From assembly GCF_003014695.1 (NCBI RefSeq), contig NZ_PYAS01000018.1, forward strand, positions 53,964 to 117,963: a stretch of DNA of 64,000 nt, in the 5' to 3' direction. The translations under genes were made by a program, and so were the position numbers. Below, in pieces: positions 8,318 through 17,260 of this stretch (position 1 is its first letter; every line of letters begins with the position of its first letter). The DNA is from Dyadobacter jiangsuensis (GTDB taxonomy: Bacteria; Bacteroidota; Bacteroidia; Cytophagales; Spirosomataceae). The notes beneath the pieces were generated by a model that worked only from the letters and a program-made list of their open reading frames with translations, made no database searches and was not told the DNA's origin.

Positions 8318-9178
8318 TCAGATGCTCTTCAAATACATCCGCAAAGCCCGCATTTCGGTATCCGAAAACGCGGCGGTCATTTGCCACGGCATGGGCGCTT
8401 TCAGCTCGGTGCCGTCGGGGCGCTTACCCGTGCGAAGCGTCTGGAAAAACTGCTCGTCCGTCCAGCCGGCACTTTTTCCGGTTGACGAAATGTCGGGCGT
8501 GCCGCCTTCTCCCGGTGTACCTTTCATATCGGGCTTGTGGCAGCCGGTACAAATTTGCGACACATATTTACCGAAGTCGGCGGTGACGCCTTCGCGTACC
8601 GCCAGCGGAGGTACGGCATTATGATCAATTTTCTCCGCTTCGAACAGCTCCAACTCGCCCAGGTCGGCCATAATGGTGGCTCCCACGCCGATCTCACTCG
8701 GCGGGTTCACGCGGTCAACGGGCGCCACTTGTGCACAATAGGCGATCACCGCCTTCAAATCTGTTTCGCTGAGCTTGTTAAAACCGGCCGACGGCATGTA
8801 AATAAGCGGCGTACCGTCTTGCTGCACGCCGTGGCGGATCGCCCGTACCCAGTCGTCGGTACTATAATCCTTCGATATGCCTCCTTTCCCTTTGGTAAGG
8901 TTCCGGGCGACCAGCCGGCCTACCCCGTCCTGCTCGAAGAGGACGCGGCCGCCGAGGTCTTTGCCGTGGCAGTCGTTGCACCCCTTGGTAGTAACCAGGC
9001 GCTGGCCCTGGGCAATGGTGGCAGAATCGGTCGGGATGTCGAGTTTGACGGGGGTTACCGGATAAACTTTACTTTTCCGGTTACCGATTGCGATGTAGGC
9101 TTTGGTGTAGTAACCGAGTGCCAGCAGCACGATGACCAGCAACGTACGGCCGGTCCATTTCAGGATTTTTTTTAACAT
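8318..9178 (-). CDS. Membrane-anchored diheme cytochrome c
   Basis: A 286-residue protein with one N-terminal membrane anchor (about 8-27) and two class I cytochrome c domains. The first heme site is CNDCH near 78-82 and the second CTGCH near 209-213; Met residues in YMPSAG and PMPWQM are plausible axial ligands. The layout resembles cytochrome subunits of periplasmic dehydrogenases, so electron transfer in the periplasm is likely. No dehydrogenase subunit is encoded next to it. An upstream non-ATG extension is possible, but ATG 9178 precedes a normal signal-anchor. A ~190-base gap without a credible gene separates its end from the LytTR gene. Confidence 0.85.
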   Translation of the reverse strand: MLKKILKWTGRTLLVIVLLALGYYTKAYIAIGNRKSKVYPVTPVKLDIPTDSATIAQGQRLVTTKGCNDCHGKDLGGRVLFEQDGVGRLVARNLTKGKGGISKDYSTDDWVRAIRHGVQQDGTPLIYMPSAGFNKLSETDLKAVIAYCAQVAPVDRVNPPSEIGVGATIMADLGELELFEAEKIDHNAVPPLAVREGVTADFGKYVSQICTGCHKPDMKGTPGEGGTPDISSTGKSAGWTDEQFFQTLRTGKRPDGTELKAPMPWQMTAAFSDTEMRALRMYLKSI

Positions 9179-9304
9179 GGCTTTTGGAAATAACAGTTTG
9201 GAAAACTGCCGGCAAGGCCGACGTTGCAAAAATGCCCTGCCGGCCAGCGATTTCCATTGTCAAATCCTTTGAAGCGTCATTATCGCTGCATGAATTGCGT
9301 AATG

Positions 9305-10099
9305 CTATTTACCAAGCCACTTCTTGAAATCCATTGCTTTTTCGCGACTGATAATCACCTCGCTTTCAGGAGCGGGCGTAAGCGCGAGCTTGATTTTGTT
9401 ATTGAAATACGGGTTGATCTGCTGAACGCAATGCACGCTGATGATGAACTGGCGGTTGGCGCGAAAAAAGCAGTCGGGATCGAGCATTTTTTCGAGCTCG
9501 TCCAACGTGTAATCAACCGGGTATTTCTGGTTATTCTTTGATTTGAAAAGACTTGTCCCCTCCTCTGAATAAAAATAGGCAATATCACTCACCTCCACGG
9601 GCACCCATTGCTGCAAATGCTTAACCAGGAACCGCTTGCGGTATTCCGAAGGCTGCATTTGCTGGCGAAGTTGTTTAACGAGCGAATCGATGGCATCGCG
9701 GTCGACATTAGCGGCATTTTTGGCAGGATCAGTCTCCGCTCCCTTCGTCAGGCGGTTATATTTCGCAAGGCTTGCTTCCAGTTCCTGCCGCTTGATCGGT
9801 TTGAGCAGGTAATCGATACTATTGACTTTGAATGCCCTCAGTGCGTACTCATCGTAGGAAGTAGTAAATATTACCGGCGATTCCACTTTCACCTGGTCGA
9901 AGATCTCGAAACTCTGACCGTCGGCCAGCTCGATATCCATCAGAATAAGGTCGGGGACTTCATTTTCTTTCAGGAAATCCACGGATTCCTGCACGCTGGC
10001 AGCCTTGCCGACGATTTCTATGTTGCTATCAATTTCAGTCAGTAGTTTGGAGAGTTTTCTCACAGCCAGATCCTCGTCTTCAATCAATAATACCTTCAT
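9305..10099 (-). CDS. LytTR-family response regulator of the first kinase-pair module
   Basis: A 264-residue protein. Receiver: acidic E7-D8-E9, phospho-acceptor D55 in LILMDIELADG, Thr in IFTTSYDEYA and Lys in YLLKPI. LytTR domain: about 160-262 with FFRANRQFIIS. It is strikingly similar to the regulator at 32236-33021 (shared DGQSFEIF, FTTSYDEYAL, NSIDYLLKP), so the two are paralogues. Both lie next to a pair of LytS-type kinases. Here one lipoprotein gene on the opposite strand intervenes between regulator and kinases. I start at ATG 10099 because the receiver begins there; an 11-codon upstream extension is not conserved in character. Confidence 0.93.
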   Translation of the reverse strand: MKVLLIEDEDLAVRKLSKLLTEIDSNIEIVGKAASVQESVDFLKENEVPDLILMDIELADGQSFEIFDQVKVESPVIFTTSYDEYALRAFKVNSIDYLLKPIKRQELEASLAKYNRLTKGAETDPAKNAANVDRDAIDSLVKQLRQQMQPSEYRKRFLVKHLQQWVPVEVSDIAYFYSEEGTSLFKSKNNQKYPVDYTLDELEKMLDPDCFFRANRQFIISVHCVQQINPYFNNKIKLALTPAPESEVIISREKAMDFKKWLGK

Positions 10100-10402
10100 A
10101 AATTGGTTTTGTAGTTCACGTTTTAGGATCAAAAGTTAGGTCAAGTTAACCAATTCCTGAAACCTGCGGGAAACGGAAACACATAAACGTTCTATGAAAC
10201 GGTATTTAAAGGCGATGAAACGTCACCACCTCAACCGGTACCGGCAAAATACCAGCCCGAATCGACATTTCAGCCGGTTGAACACTCCATGCGCCGCCTT
10301 GTACGCTTCATCCCCTGCTTGTCCCGGTTGATGCACAATGCACGCGGCCGGCACCGGGAAGCCATTCTAATTTTGGCTCAACCAAATGCAAATCTGTTAG
10401 CC

Positions 10403-10909
10403 ATGAAAATGAAACATTACACTTACATTACCCTGTTTTCCCTGCTCACCATCGCGGCTTCCTCCTGTAAAGACAACGACAAAAAGGACATCACGCCCGA
10501 GCCTCTTAAAATCACTTTCACCGACAAAAAATGGAAGACCGAAACCTGGGACCTGGTAAAACCGCTTGACCTGGACGAGGACGGTGACAAGGAAACCGAC
10601 CTCATGCAGCTACTCATCGAATGCGACCTCGACGATTTTATTGTATTTCAAAAGGACGGGAAGTTTATTACCAATACCGGCAGTAAACGATGCAATGCCA
10701 AAGAGGAGCAGGAAAACTACACGGCCAACTGGGCCTACGACGAAGCAGCGAAGATCATCAAAATGAAAAGTGTGCCCAGCGGCCTGGAAAAAGATGATTG
10801 GGAAGTTCTCGAACTGACCGAAACTACTTTGAAAGTACGCTTCAATCTGCTTCCCGAAGATGGAGAGTCGGCCGCGATCAAGAGTGTAATGACATTAAAA
10901 ACGATGTGA
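10403..10909 (+). CDS. Lipocalin-like lipoprotein, unknown
   Basis: A 168-residue protein with a signal peptide and lipobox AASSC (Cys near residue 21). The rest contains a central DLDEDGDKETD acidic run that could bind calcium, and a beta-rich pattern (WKTETWDLV, DFIVFQKDGKF, TLKVRFNL) typical of lipocalin-like lipoproteins in Bacteroidota. Longer upstream starts exist in frame but lack coding character, so ATG 10403 is preferred. Its stop lies one base from the stop of the convergent kinase gene. It sits between a LytTR regulator and its likely kinases, so it may be a target of that system (inference). Confidence 0.65.
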   Translation: MKMKHYTYITLFSLLTIAASSCKDNDKKDITPEPLKITFTDKKWKTETWDLVKPLDLDEDGDKETDLMQLLIECDLDDFIVFQKDGKFITNTGSKRCNAKEEQENYTANWAYDEAAKIIKMKSVPSGLEKDDWEVLELTETTLKVRFNLLPEDGESAAIKSVMTLKTM

Positions 10910-10910
10910 G

Positions 10911-11954
10911 CTACTCCGACACCAGCAGTGGAAGACTTACCGAAAAACGCTGCGGGTTTTCATCGATATTGATCTCTCCTTGCCCTAGCAAACTGTATTT
11001 CGTTGCAATATTGGCGAGACCTATCCGACTGGAAGGAATTGTAACCGAGCGCCTTTGGAGGTTGTTCGATACCACAAGCCGGCCATCGATCGTCGTATTC
11101 AACCGGATATAAAGCGGTTGCTGGGGCATGATTACGTTGTGCTTCACCACGTTTTCCATCAGCAACTGCAATGTGAGCGGTGGCAGCATGTGGGCGCGGT
11201 AGGCTGGGTCAATTTCCTCTTCCAAGCGCAGATTACTACCGTAGCGCGTGCTGAGCAGGTGAAAATAAGAAGTTGCGAAGTTAAGCTCCGATTCCAGGGT
11301 GGTAAGTTCCGACTCGTTACTGCGCAGCAGGTACCGGTACACATTGCTCATTTCATCGATAAACTGCGTAGCCAGCTCGGCATCCTCTTCGATCAGCGAC
11401 GAAAGTGAGTTGAGGCAATTGAACAGGAAATGCGGGTTGATCTGCTGTTTCAGGCTCTCAAACTGGCTTTGGAGGTTGGCTTTGCGCAGCTTCTCGGTTT
11501 CGAGCAGCTTCTGCTGCCACAGCTCGAACGCGTACACGCCCTCGTGTATGCACGTGACCACGACATTCATGACCGCCCCCAATGCAAGCGCCCATTCATA
11601 ACTGGTGAGGTCGTAAACGTAGCCCTTGAAACCGGCAGCTTTATAAAGGAAGAACAGCCCGCTGATGATGGCCAGGTTACAAACGATATGCGCCGGGATC
11701 ATCAGCAGCATCCTTTTGGGAGTCTGCTTGAAATGCGAAAATTGCTTACGAAACCAGAAACCGATCCGCGCGTGAATCAGCTGATAGGCAAGTCCGAAAA
11801 CGACGGTAGAAACGATTGTCGCCTTTGCAAACACCGAAATGTCCGAAAAGTAAATGCCCCCTACCAACAAGTAATTCATCAGCACGATGTACGCAGGAAG
11901 CAACGCAAGCGCGATCCATATGTCTTGTTTGGTATAACTGACCAGTAGCTTCAC
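10911..11954 (-). CDS. LytS/YehU-type sensor histidine kinase, canonical member of pair 1
   Basis: A 347-residue protein with four membrane segments (about 12-32, 43-62, 84-105, 120-140), then a coiled coil and a His_kinase domain. Key residues: phospho-acceptor H175 in QINPHFLFN, an intact N-box E267-N268-x-x-K271-H272-N273 and an intact GLxN at 312-315. Members of this family phosphorylate LytTR regulators, here most likely the one at 9305-10099. Start is GTG at 11954, sharing GTGA with the stop of the upstream kinase (4-base overlap), which implies translational coupling. No sensory domain other than the membrane bundle is seen. Confidence 0.9.
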   Translation of the reverse strand: MKLLVSYTKQDIWIALALLPAYIVLMNYLLVGGIYFSDISVFAKATIVSTVVFGLAYQLIHARIGFWFRKQFSHFKQTPKRMLLMIPAHIVCNLAIISGLFFLYKAAGFKGYVYDLTSYEWALALGAVMNVVVTCIHEGVYAFELWQQKLLETEKLRKANLQSQFESLKQQINPHFLFNCLNSLSSLIEEDAELATQFIDEMSNVYRYLLRSNESELTTLESELNFATSYFHLLSTRYGSNLRLEEEIDPAYRAHMLPPLTLQLLMENVVKHNVIMPQQPLYIRLNTTIDGRLVVSNNLQRRSVTIPSSRIGLANIATKYSLLGQGEINIDENPQRFSVSLPLLVSE

Positions 11955-12985
11955 GTCGTTTCGAATTGGTTACGGGTTGTCCCTACGGGTATGCTTACGG
12001 TAAACGTCTCCCCGTCGTCGAAAAGCATCGGTTCTTCCAGGTTCAGGTCACGGAACCGGGCAATCAGGGTTTCGAGCCCCTCGCGGGCGGCATTCACATG
12101 TTTCGGCTGAATCGAGTTCCGGACTTCCAGCTGCTTGCCCTGCGTTGTGATCGACAGTTTCAGCGGCCTTTGCTTCATGACCACGTTGTTCCGGATCGCA
12201 TTGTCGACGAGCGTCTGCAATGTGAGCATCGGTACCATGCAATGCGCGCAGCTTTCATCGATATCCATTTCTACTTCGATCGCCGAGCCGTAGCGGGTAC
12301 TCGTCAGGAAGAGGTAGGAACGAATAAACTCGCTCTCGCTTTTGAGCGACGCCAGCCCGTTTTCGCTGGTATGGAGCAAATACCGGTACACGCTCGAAAG
12401 TTCGTCCAGAAACTCACCCGCCTGCACCCGGTCCTCTTCCACAAGTGCCGAAAGGGAATTGAGGCTATTGAACAAAAAATGCGGATTAACCTGATTTTTG
12501 AGGTTATCAAACTGATTTTGGAGCGCCTTTTTCTTGATCGCCTCCTCTTCCTGCAATGCGATTCCATATTGGCTCAACGAGTAGATCAACTCATAAATGG
12601 CGCCTACCGCCAAGAGTGTCACCACGCAAAGCGTGATGTAAATGCTGTATTCTTTTAAGGTAAATACTTCCCAATCCCAACGCGCGAGGTACACCAGCAG
12701 AAAAAAGAAGCCCTGGCTAAGCACTTCGATCACCAGATAACCCGAAAAAGTCCCGAAGATCCGTTGCCGGGTTTGGGTAATGTCGGGAAATCGTGCGCGC
12801 CATCTCTCGCTCCACAACGCCATGAGCTGCCAGGTAATAAGCGCACACCCCAGCCACGCCAATGTAATGGTGACGCTTTTCCATTGGCTTCCGATAAATT
12901 TCTGTACAAGAAAAAGGTTCAGCAGCAACGTCCAGATCAGGATTACCAGCGGACGAAACCATTTCCATTGCGAAGGATTTTTCAA
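11951..12985 (-). CDS. LytS/YehU-type sensor histidine kinase, divergent member of pair 1
   Basis: A 344-residue protein with four membrane segments (about 12-30, 36-57, 82-101, 113-133) and a coiled coil. The phospho-acceptor segment is conserved (H169 in QVNPHFLFN), but the ATP-binding signatures are altered. The N-box reads D261-N262-A-I-R265-N266-N267 (Lys and His replaced), and the GLxN position reads G303-L304-E305-T306. It may therefore be a weak or regulatory kinase that dimerises with its neighbour (inference). No ATG lies near the start of the frame; an in-frame stop at 13001-13003 leaves TTG 12985 (or ATT just before) as the start. Confidence 0.85.
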   Translation of the reverse strand: MKNPSQWKWFRPLVILIWTLLLNLFLVQKFIGSQWKSVTITLAWLGCALITWQLMALWSERWRARFPDITQTRQRIFGTFSGYLVIEVLSQGFFFLLVYLARWDWEVFTLKEYSIYITLCVVTLLAVGAIYELIYSLSQYGIALQEEEAIKKKALQNQFDNLKNQVNPHFLFNSLNSLSALVEEDRVQAGEFLDELSSVYRYLLHTSENGLASLKSESEFIRSYLFLTSTRYGSAIEVEMDIDESCAHCMVPMLTLQTLVDNAIRNNVVMKQRPLKLSITTQGKQLEVRNSIQPKHVNAAREGLETLIARFRDLNLEEPMLFDDGETFTVSIPVGTTRNQFETT

Positions 12986-13106
12986 TTTAATACCGGCAGA
13001 TTAGGGCGCGGAACACGATTTGTATTCCCAAACATAAAACTAAACCTGCGTGAGCGATTTTTCAAACACTTTCTTACACATTTTGCTTGCGATAAAATCC
13101 TAACTT

Positions 13107-13138
13107 TTTGAGGCTCAATTCAAAAATTAGTATATTTA
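13107..13138 (+). promoter_or_regulatory. Candidate Bacteroidota-type promoter of the FAD oxidase gene
   Basis: TTTG at 13107-13110 and TATATTTA at 13131-13138 (one mismatch to TAnnTTTG) are separated by 20 bases, matching the -33/-7 layout of Bacteroidota housekeeping promoters. It would give a leader of about 130 bases to the ATG at 13279. Confidence 0.35.
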
Positions 13139-13278
13139 TAACCGCCGGTACTCTGCCGCGCCATCGCGGGAGCCACGGCCTTTTACGCATTCCTTCGCTT
13201 TGCTACACCACAATCATCTGAAATTCGGTCCATTCGGACCGGTAGGTTTTCTTGTTTTCTATTTAAACCCCTTCTCAG

Positions 13279-14649
13279 ATGGAAACAAACAGTTCCTCTA
13301 AAACAATCCCCCATTTCAGGGGCAGGGTTATTACCCCCGGTGACGCCGACTACGATACCGCCAGAAAAGTCCATAACGGTATGGTGGACAAATGCCCCGA
13401 GTTCATTGTCCGTTGTGCGGATGAGACGGATGTCGTCAAAGCCGTTCAGTTTGCGCGCGAAAACGATCTGCTGGTGGCTGTGCGCTGCGGCGGCCACAAT
13501 GGTGCCGGGCTCGGCGTATGTGACCATGGGTTAGTCATTGATTTGTCGGCTATGCGCAATGTGACCGTCGACCCCGTGGCCCGCACAATACGGGCACAAG
13601 GCGGGTGCCTCCTCGGCGACCTCGACAAGGCTGGTCACCCTCATGGATTGGCCGTGCCTACGGGAATCAATGCCACAACGGGTATCGGAGGGCTTACGCT
13701 GGGAGGGGGTTTGGGTCATTTGACACGCTTCGGAGGCCTGACAATCGACAACCTGCTCGAAGCAGAAGTGGTACTGGCCAATGGAACAAAGGTGAAAGCT
13801 TCGCCTACCGACAACCCGGACCTGTTCTGGGCTATCCGCGGCGGAGGTGGTAATTTCGGTGTAGTAACTTCATTCCTTTTCCGTGCGCACGAGGTACATA
13901 CCGTCTATGGCGGACCGATGTTCTGGGATATCAACGAATCCAAAGCCATGATGGAATGGTACCAGGATTTCATCAAGAAAGCGCCGGATAGTGTGAGTGG
14001 GTTCTTCAATTTTCACAAAATCCCCCCTGCGCCGATATTTCCCGAACAATACCACCTTCAACTGATGTGCGGAATTGTGTGGTGCTGCGTAGACGAGGAG
14101 GAAGCGTCGGAAGTTTTCGAAATGGTACGCAAATTCCGCAAGCCGCTGATCGACGCCGTGGGGCCGTTACCCGTTCCGGCGCTGCAAACCATGTTCGACG
14201 ACCTCTTCGCACCCGGATTGTACTGGTACTGGAAGGGCGATTTTGTAAAACACCTGAGTTCGGAAGTAATGGATGTGCATATCAAACACGCGCACAGAAT
14301 CCCCAATTTCTTCTCGGGAATGCACCTCTACCCTATCAACGGAGCTGCTGGCCGGGTAAAAAATGAAGACACCGCCTGGAACTACCGCGACGCCACCTGG
14401 TCGATGGTGATCGTGGGCATTTCGCCCGATCACTCTGAAAAAGACCTGGTTACCAACTTTGCACGCGACTATTGGCAGGAACTCCACCCACATGGTGCGG
14501 GCGGGGCGTATGTCAATTTTATGATGGATGAAGGCGCAGACCGCGTACAAGCAACCTACGGAAGCAACTACGAAAGGCTGAGGCAGGTCAAGGCCAAATA
14601 CGACCCCGATAACTTATTTAAGGTAAACCAGAATATTAAACCAGCGTAG
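13279..14649 (+). CDS. FAD-linked oxidase of the berberine-bridge (PCMH/BBE) type
   Basis: A 456-residue protein. An N-terminal FAD-binding PCMH domain (about 38-210) has VRCGGHNGAG with H73, the expected site of histidyl-FAD linkage. It also has the dinucleotide segment TGIGGLTLGGGLGHLTR. A substrate domain follows, and the C-terminus has the BBE motif YVNFMMDEG..RVQATYGSNYERL..VKAKYDPDNLF. Such enzymes oxidise sugars, oligosaccharides or alcohols with oxygen. The residue that normally forms the second, cysteinyl FAD bond is N131, so only single attachment is expected. No signal peptide is visible, so it appears cytoplasmic. A terminator follows directly. Confidence 0.92.
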   Translation: METNSSSKTIPHFRGRVITPGDADYDTARKVHNGMVDKCPEFIVRCADETDVVKAVQFARENDLLVAVRCGGHNGAGLGVCDHGLVIDLSAMRNVTVDPVARTIRAQGGCLLGDLDKAGHPHGLAVPTGINATTGIGGLTLGGGLGHLTRFGGLTIDNLLEAEVVLANGTKVKASPTDNPDLFWAIRGGGGNFGVVTSFLFRAHEVHTVYGGPMFWDINESKAMMEWYQDFIKKAPDSVSGFFNFHKIPPAPIFPEQYHLQLMCGIVWCCVDEEEASEVFEMVRKFRKPLIDAVGPLPVPALQTMFDDLFAPGLYWYWKGDFVKHLSSEVMDVHIKHAHRIPNFFSGMHLYPINGAAGRVKNEDTAWNYRDATWSMVIVGISPDHSEKDLVTNFARDYWQELHPHGAGGAYVNFMMDEGADRVQATYGSNYERLRQVKAKYDPDNLFKVNQNIKPA

Positions 14650-14653
14650 CGAG

Positions 14654-14687
14654 AATGCCAGCCTGAGCAGTCGCTCAGGCTGGCATT
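14654..14687 (+). terminator. Intrinsic terminator after FAD oxidase
   Basis: A 15-bp perfect stem (AATGCCAGCCTGAGC / GCTCAGGCTGGCATT) with a 4-base loop begins 5 bases after the stop. It is followed by TAACCTTTTTT. It lies between the convergent oxidase and penicillin-binding protein genes. Confidence 0.8.
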
Positions 14688-14696
14688 TAACCTTTT

Positions 14697-17000
14697 TTAG
14701 AATAACACCCCTTCATCATCCGATTTCGCGGGAGGTGTATATACATCCTCGGAAACCGTTGTCGAGTCGGTGGCACATTCGCCGGTATATCCTTCCGGCC
14801 TCGGGAATGGGCCTTTGCGGTATTGAATGAGCGTCTGATCGTTGTAAACCTTTTGCATGAATGCGCCCCACGCGGGCATCGCTACGCGCCCGCCCTGCCC
14901 GAGCGCAAGGCTCCGGTAGTGAATGCTGCGATCCTCGCCGCCCACCCATACGCCGGCCACGAGGTTATGGGTCATACCCATAAACCACCCGTCTGAATGA
15001 TTCTGCGAGGTACCTGTTTTGGCTGCGATTTCATTGCCGTCGGTAACGCCATATTGCCGCAAACGACCTGCCGTACCACCCGCGTCTTCCACTGCGCCGC
15101 GCATGAGGTACAGCATATTATAGGCCATGTTCTCGCTGAGTTCCTGGCTTTGCTGCTCGTGAAATTCCGCCAGGAGCTTTCCGTGGCGGTCTTCGATACG
15201 CAGAATCGTCATCGGCATCACTTTATACCCACCGTTGGCAAACGACGAATAGGCCGATACCATCTCGTAAACCGACACGTCGCCGGTCCCCAGACAAAGC
15301 GCGGGGGTGGCCGGTAACTCACTGGTAATACCCAGTTTGTGCGCATAATCGACTACCGTGTTGGCTTTCACCATTTTCATGATATTGGCTGTCACCGAGT
15401 TGACCGATTTCCCCAATGCCTGCCGAAGCGTCAGCGGCTGCTCAGAATACACGCCATTGGAGTTTTTGGGGGTATAATCTTCATTCACATCGTCGATCCC
15501 CGCCTGGAATGTCACAGGCGAATCCATGATCTTTTCACAAGGGGTGATGAAGTTTTTATCCAAACCTGCCGTGTACACAAACGGCTTGAAGGTAGAACCC
15601 GGCTGGCGCTTGCCCTGCTTCACGTGGTCGTACTGGAAATACTTGAAATTAATCCCTCCTACCCACGCCTTCACGTGCCCGTTGCGCGGGTCCATGGCCA
15701 TCATACCCGCCCGCAGGAAGCGTTTGTAGTATTTGATGGAGTCGATCGGGCTCATCGTCATTTCCTTCTCGCCATCCCAGGAGAACACTTTCATTTTGTA
15801 GGGCTTGTTCATCACCTTCCACGCTTCTTCTTCGCCCAGCTTGTTTTTCAGAACGTTGAAGTAAGGAAGACGCCGCACGGCGGTGTTGATGAAACCGGGG
15901 ATTTCCTTACCATCCTCATCGATCCACGGATTACGGCCCTTCCAGTGGTCATTGAATGTCTTTTGCTGCTCCCGCATGTGCCGGGTCAGCGCCTCCTCCA
16001 TGTACCCCTGCATGCGCGAGTCGATGGTCGTGTAAATCCGCAGGCCGCTCGTGTAGAGGTTCAGGTCGGTACCATTTTCCTCGTTGTACATTTTCACCCA
16101 GGCTTTCAGGTAGCCGCGCATCGATTCCCAGAAATACGGTGCCGGGCCGTTGGCGTGTGTCTCCATCGCAAATTCCAGCCCCAGCGGCTTCGCGCTGAGC
16201 ACATTGAAATCGTCGTCGGTGATATCGTCGTACTTCCGCATTTGCGCGAGCACGGTATTACGGCGGTTAAGCGCGTTCTGAGGGAAGCGAACGGGATTAT
16301 AGATCGTAGGGTTTTGCAGCATTCCCACGAGCAGCGCCGACTCAGGAATATCAAGCTCGAAAACGTCCTTATTGAAATACGTTTTGGCAGCGACCTTGAT
16401 ACCAAATGCATTGTTCCCGAACGAAACGGTGTTCAGGTACATTTGCATGATTTCCTGCTTGGTATACTTGCGTTCGAGGACAATGGAAAGGATCCATTCT
16501 TTCGTTTTGGCGATCACGATCCGTACGCCGGGGATTTTACTTAATGTCCCTTCGAACTCTTCCGAGCGGGTATTGAACAGGTTTTTCGCGACCTGCTGCG
16601 TGAGTGTACTCCCCCCGCCCGAGCTGGAATTCCCCGTCAGAATACCCTTCGCGACCCGTAAAAGGCTGCGCGGATCGATACCCGAATGGCTGATGAAACG
16701 GGTATCTTCCGTAGCCAGCAATGCGTTGATCAGATTGGGGGAAATTTCGGATATCTCCACCGGTGATCGGTTCTCGATCAGGTATTTACCGAGCGATTTA
16801 CCATCCTGTGAAATCAGCTCGGAGGCGATCTCGCTCTTAGGGTTTTCAAGTGCCTTTAAGTCGGGCATTCCCCCGAAAAGCCAGAAAAAATTGTAGTTAA
16901 CGGCAGCGATGTAAAAAATCAGCAAGGCGAGCCCGATACCAAAGCCACGCCATAATAAAAGAATACGGCGCCGGTATTTCCCGGGTTTCAATTGAATCAT
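14697..17000 (-). CDS. Bifunctional penicillin-binding protein 1A (GT51 + transpeptidase)
   Basis: A 767-residue protein from ATG 17000. A basic N-terminus and one membrane anchor (about 16-38) precede the GT51 glycosyltransferase, with ATEDTRFISHSGID (catalytic Glu) and GGGSTLTQQVAKNLF. The transpeptidase domain follows, with active-site STFK in RQPGSTFKPFVY, SVN (in GKSVNSVTAN) and KTG in AAKTGTSQNHSDG. It polymerises and cross-links peptidoglycan in the periplasm. A GTG at 17054 could add 18 residues, but the ATG gives the usual short basic cytoplasmic tail. All three transpeptidase motifs are intact. Confidence 0.95.
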   Translation of the reverse strand: MIQLKPGKYRRRILLLWRGFGIGLALLIFYIAAVNYNFFWLFGGMPDLKALENPKSEIASELISQDGKSLGKYLIENRSPVEISEISPNLINALLATEDTRFISHSGIDPRSLLRVAKGILTGNSSSGGGSTLTQQVAKNLFNTRSEEFEGTLSKIPGVRIVIAKTKEWILSIVLERKYTKQEIMQMYLNTVSFGNNAFGIKVAAKTYFNKDVFELDIPESALLVGMLQNPTIYNPVRFPQNALNRRNTVLAQMRKYDDITDDDFNVLSAKPLGLEFAMETHANGPAPYFWESMRGYLKAWVKMYNEENGTDLNLYTSGLRIYTTIDSRMQGYMEEALTRHMREQQKTFNDHWKGRNPWIDEDGKEIPGFINTAVRRLPYFNVLKNKLGEEEAWKVMNKPYKMKVFSWDGEKEMTMSPIDSIKYYKRFLRAGMMAMDPRNGHVKAWVGGINFKYFQYDHVKQGKRQPGSTFKPFVYTAGLDKNFITPCEKIMDSPVTFQAGIDDVNEDYTPKNSNGVYSEQPLTLRQALGKSVNSVTANIMKMVKANTVVDYAHKLGITSELPATPALCLGTGDVSVYEMVSAYSSFANGGYKVMPMTILRIEDRHGKLLAEFHEQQSQELSENMAYNMLYLMRGAVEDAGGTAGRLRQYGVTDGNEIAAKTGTSQNHSDGWFMGMTHNLVAGVWVGGEDRSIHYRSLALGQGGRVAMPAWGAFMQKVYNDQTLIQYRKGPFPRPEGYTGECATDSTTVSEDVYTPPAKSDDEGVLF

Positions 17001-17180
17001 GTATTTTCCAGAGTAACGTCTAATAAACCGACCAAATAAACGAATTTGATCCACAAATCAGCTATTAGAACGTCAGCGGGGCGGTATTTGCTATTTTTTC
17101 GGTCGAATATTTAAACCATTTGTTGTTGCGTCCCTACCGGACTTAAATACAAACATGGACTCGTTTGCTACCAACGTTGC

Positions 17181-17235
17181 GTGCCTGACGGCACTCGATC
17201 GCGGCCCCGATGATCATCGGTAATGCCGCAGGCAT
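17181..17235. repeat. Cluster of three short palindromes
   Basis: Three perfect inverted repeats lie side by side: GTGCC-tgac-GGCAC (17181-17194), CCGATGATCATCGG (17207-17220) and ATGCC-gca-GGCAT (17223-17235). The first and third share a TGCC/GGCA core. They sit in the 260-base gap between the start of the PBP1A gene and the end of the AraC gene, so they could be operator sites or the end of the AraC transcript. Confidence 0.5.
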
Positions 17236-17260
17236 GTAACAACAAAAACGATTTGAATAA

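Noticed and set aside
8112..8387. 91-codon minus-strand frame between LytTR and cytochrome genes
   Set aside because: It overlaps the cytochrome 3' end in another frame and the LytTR start, and its residues do not resemble any family.
15339..16544. 401-codon plus-strand frame opposite the PBP1A gene
   Set aside because: It lies entirely antisense to conserved GT51/transpeptidase sequence, is rich in His/Arg/Val as expected for a shadow frame, and has no recognisable domain.
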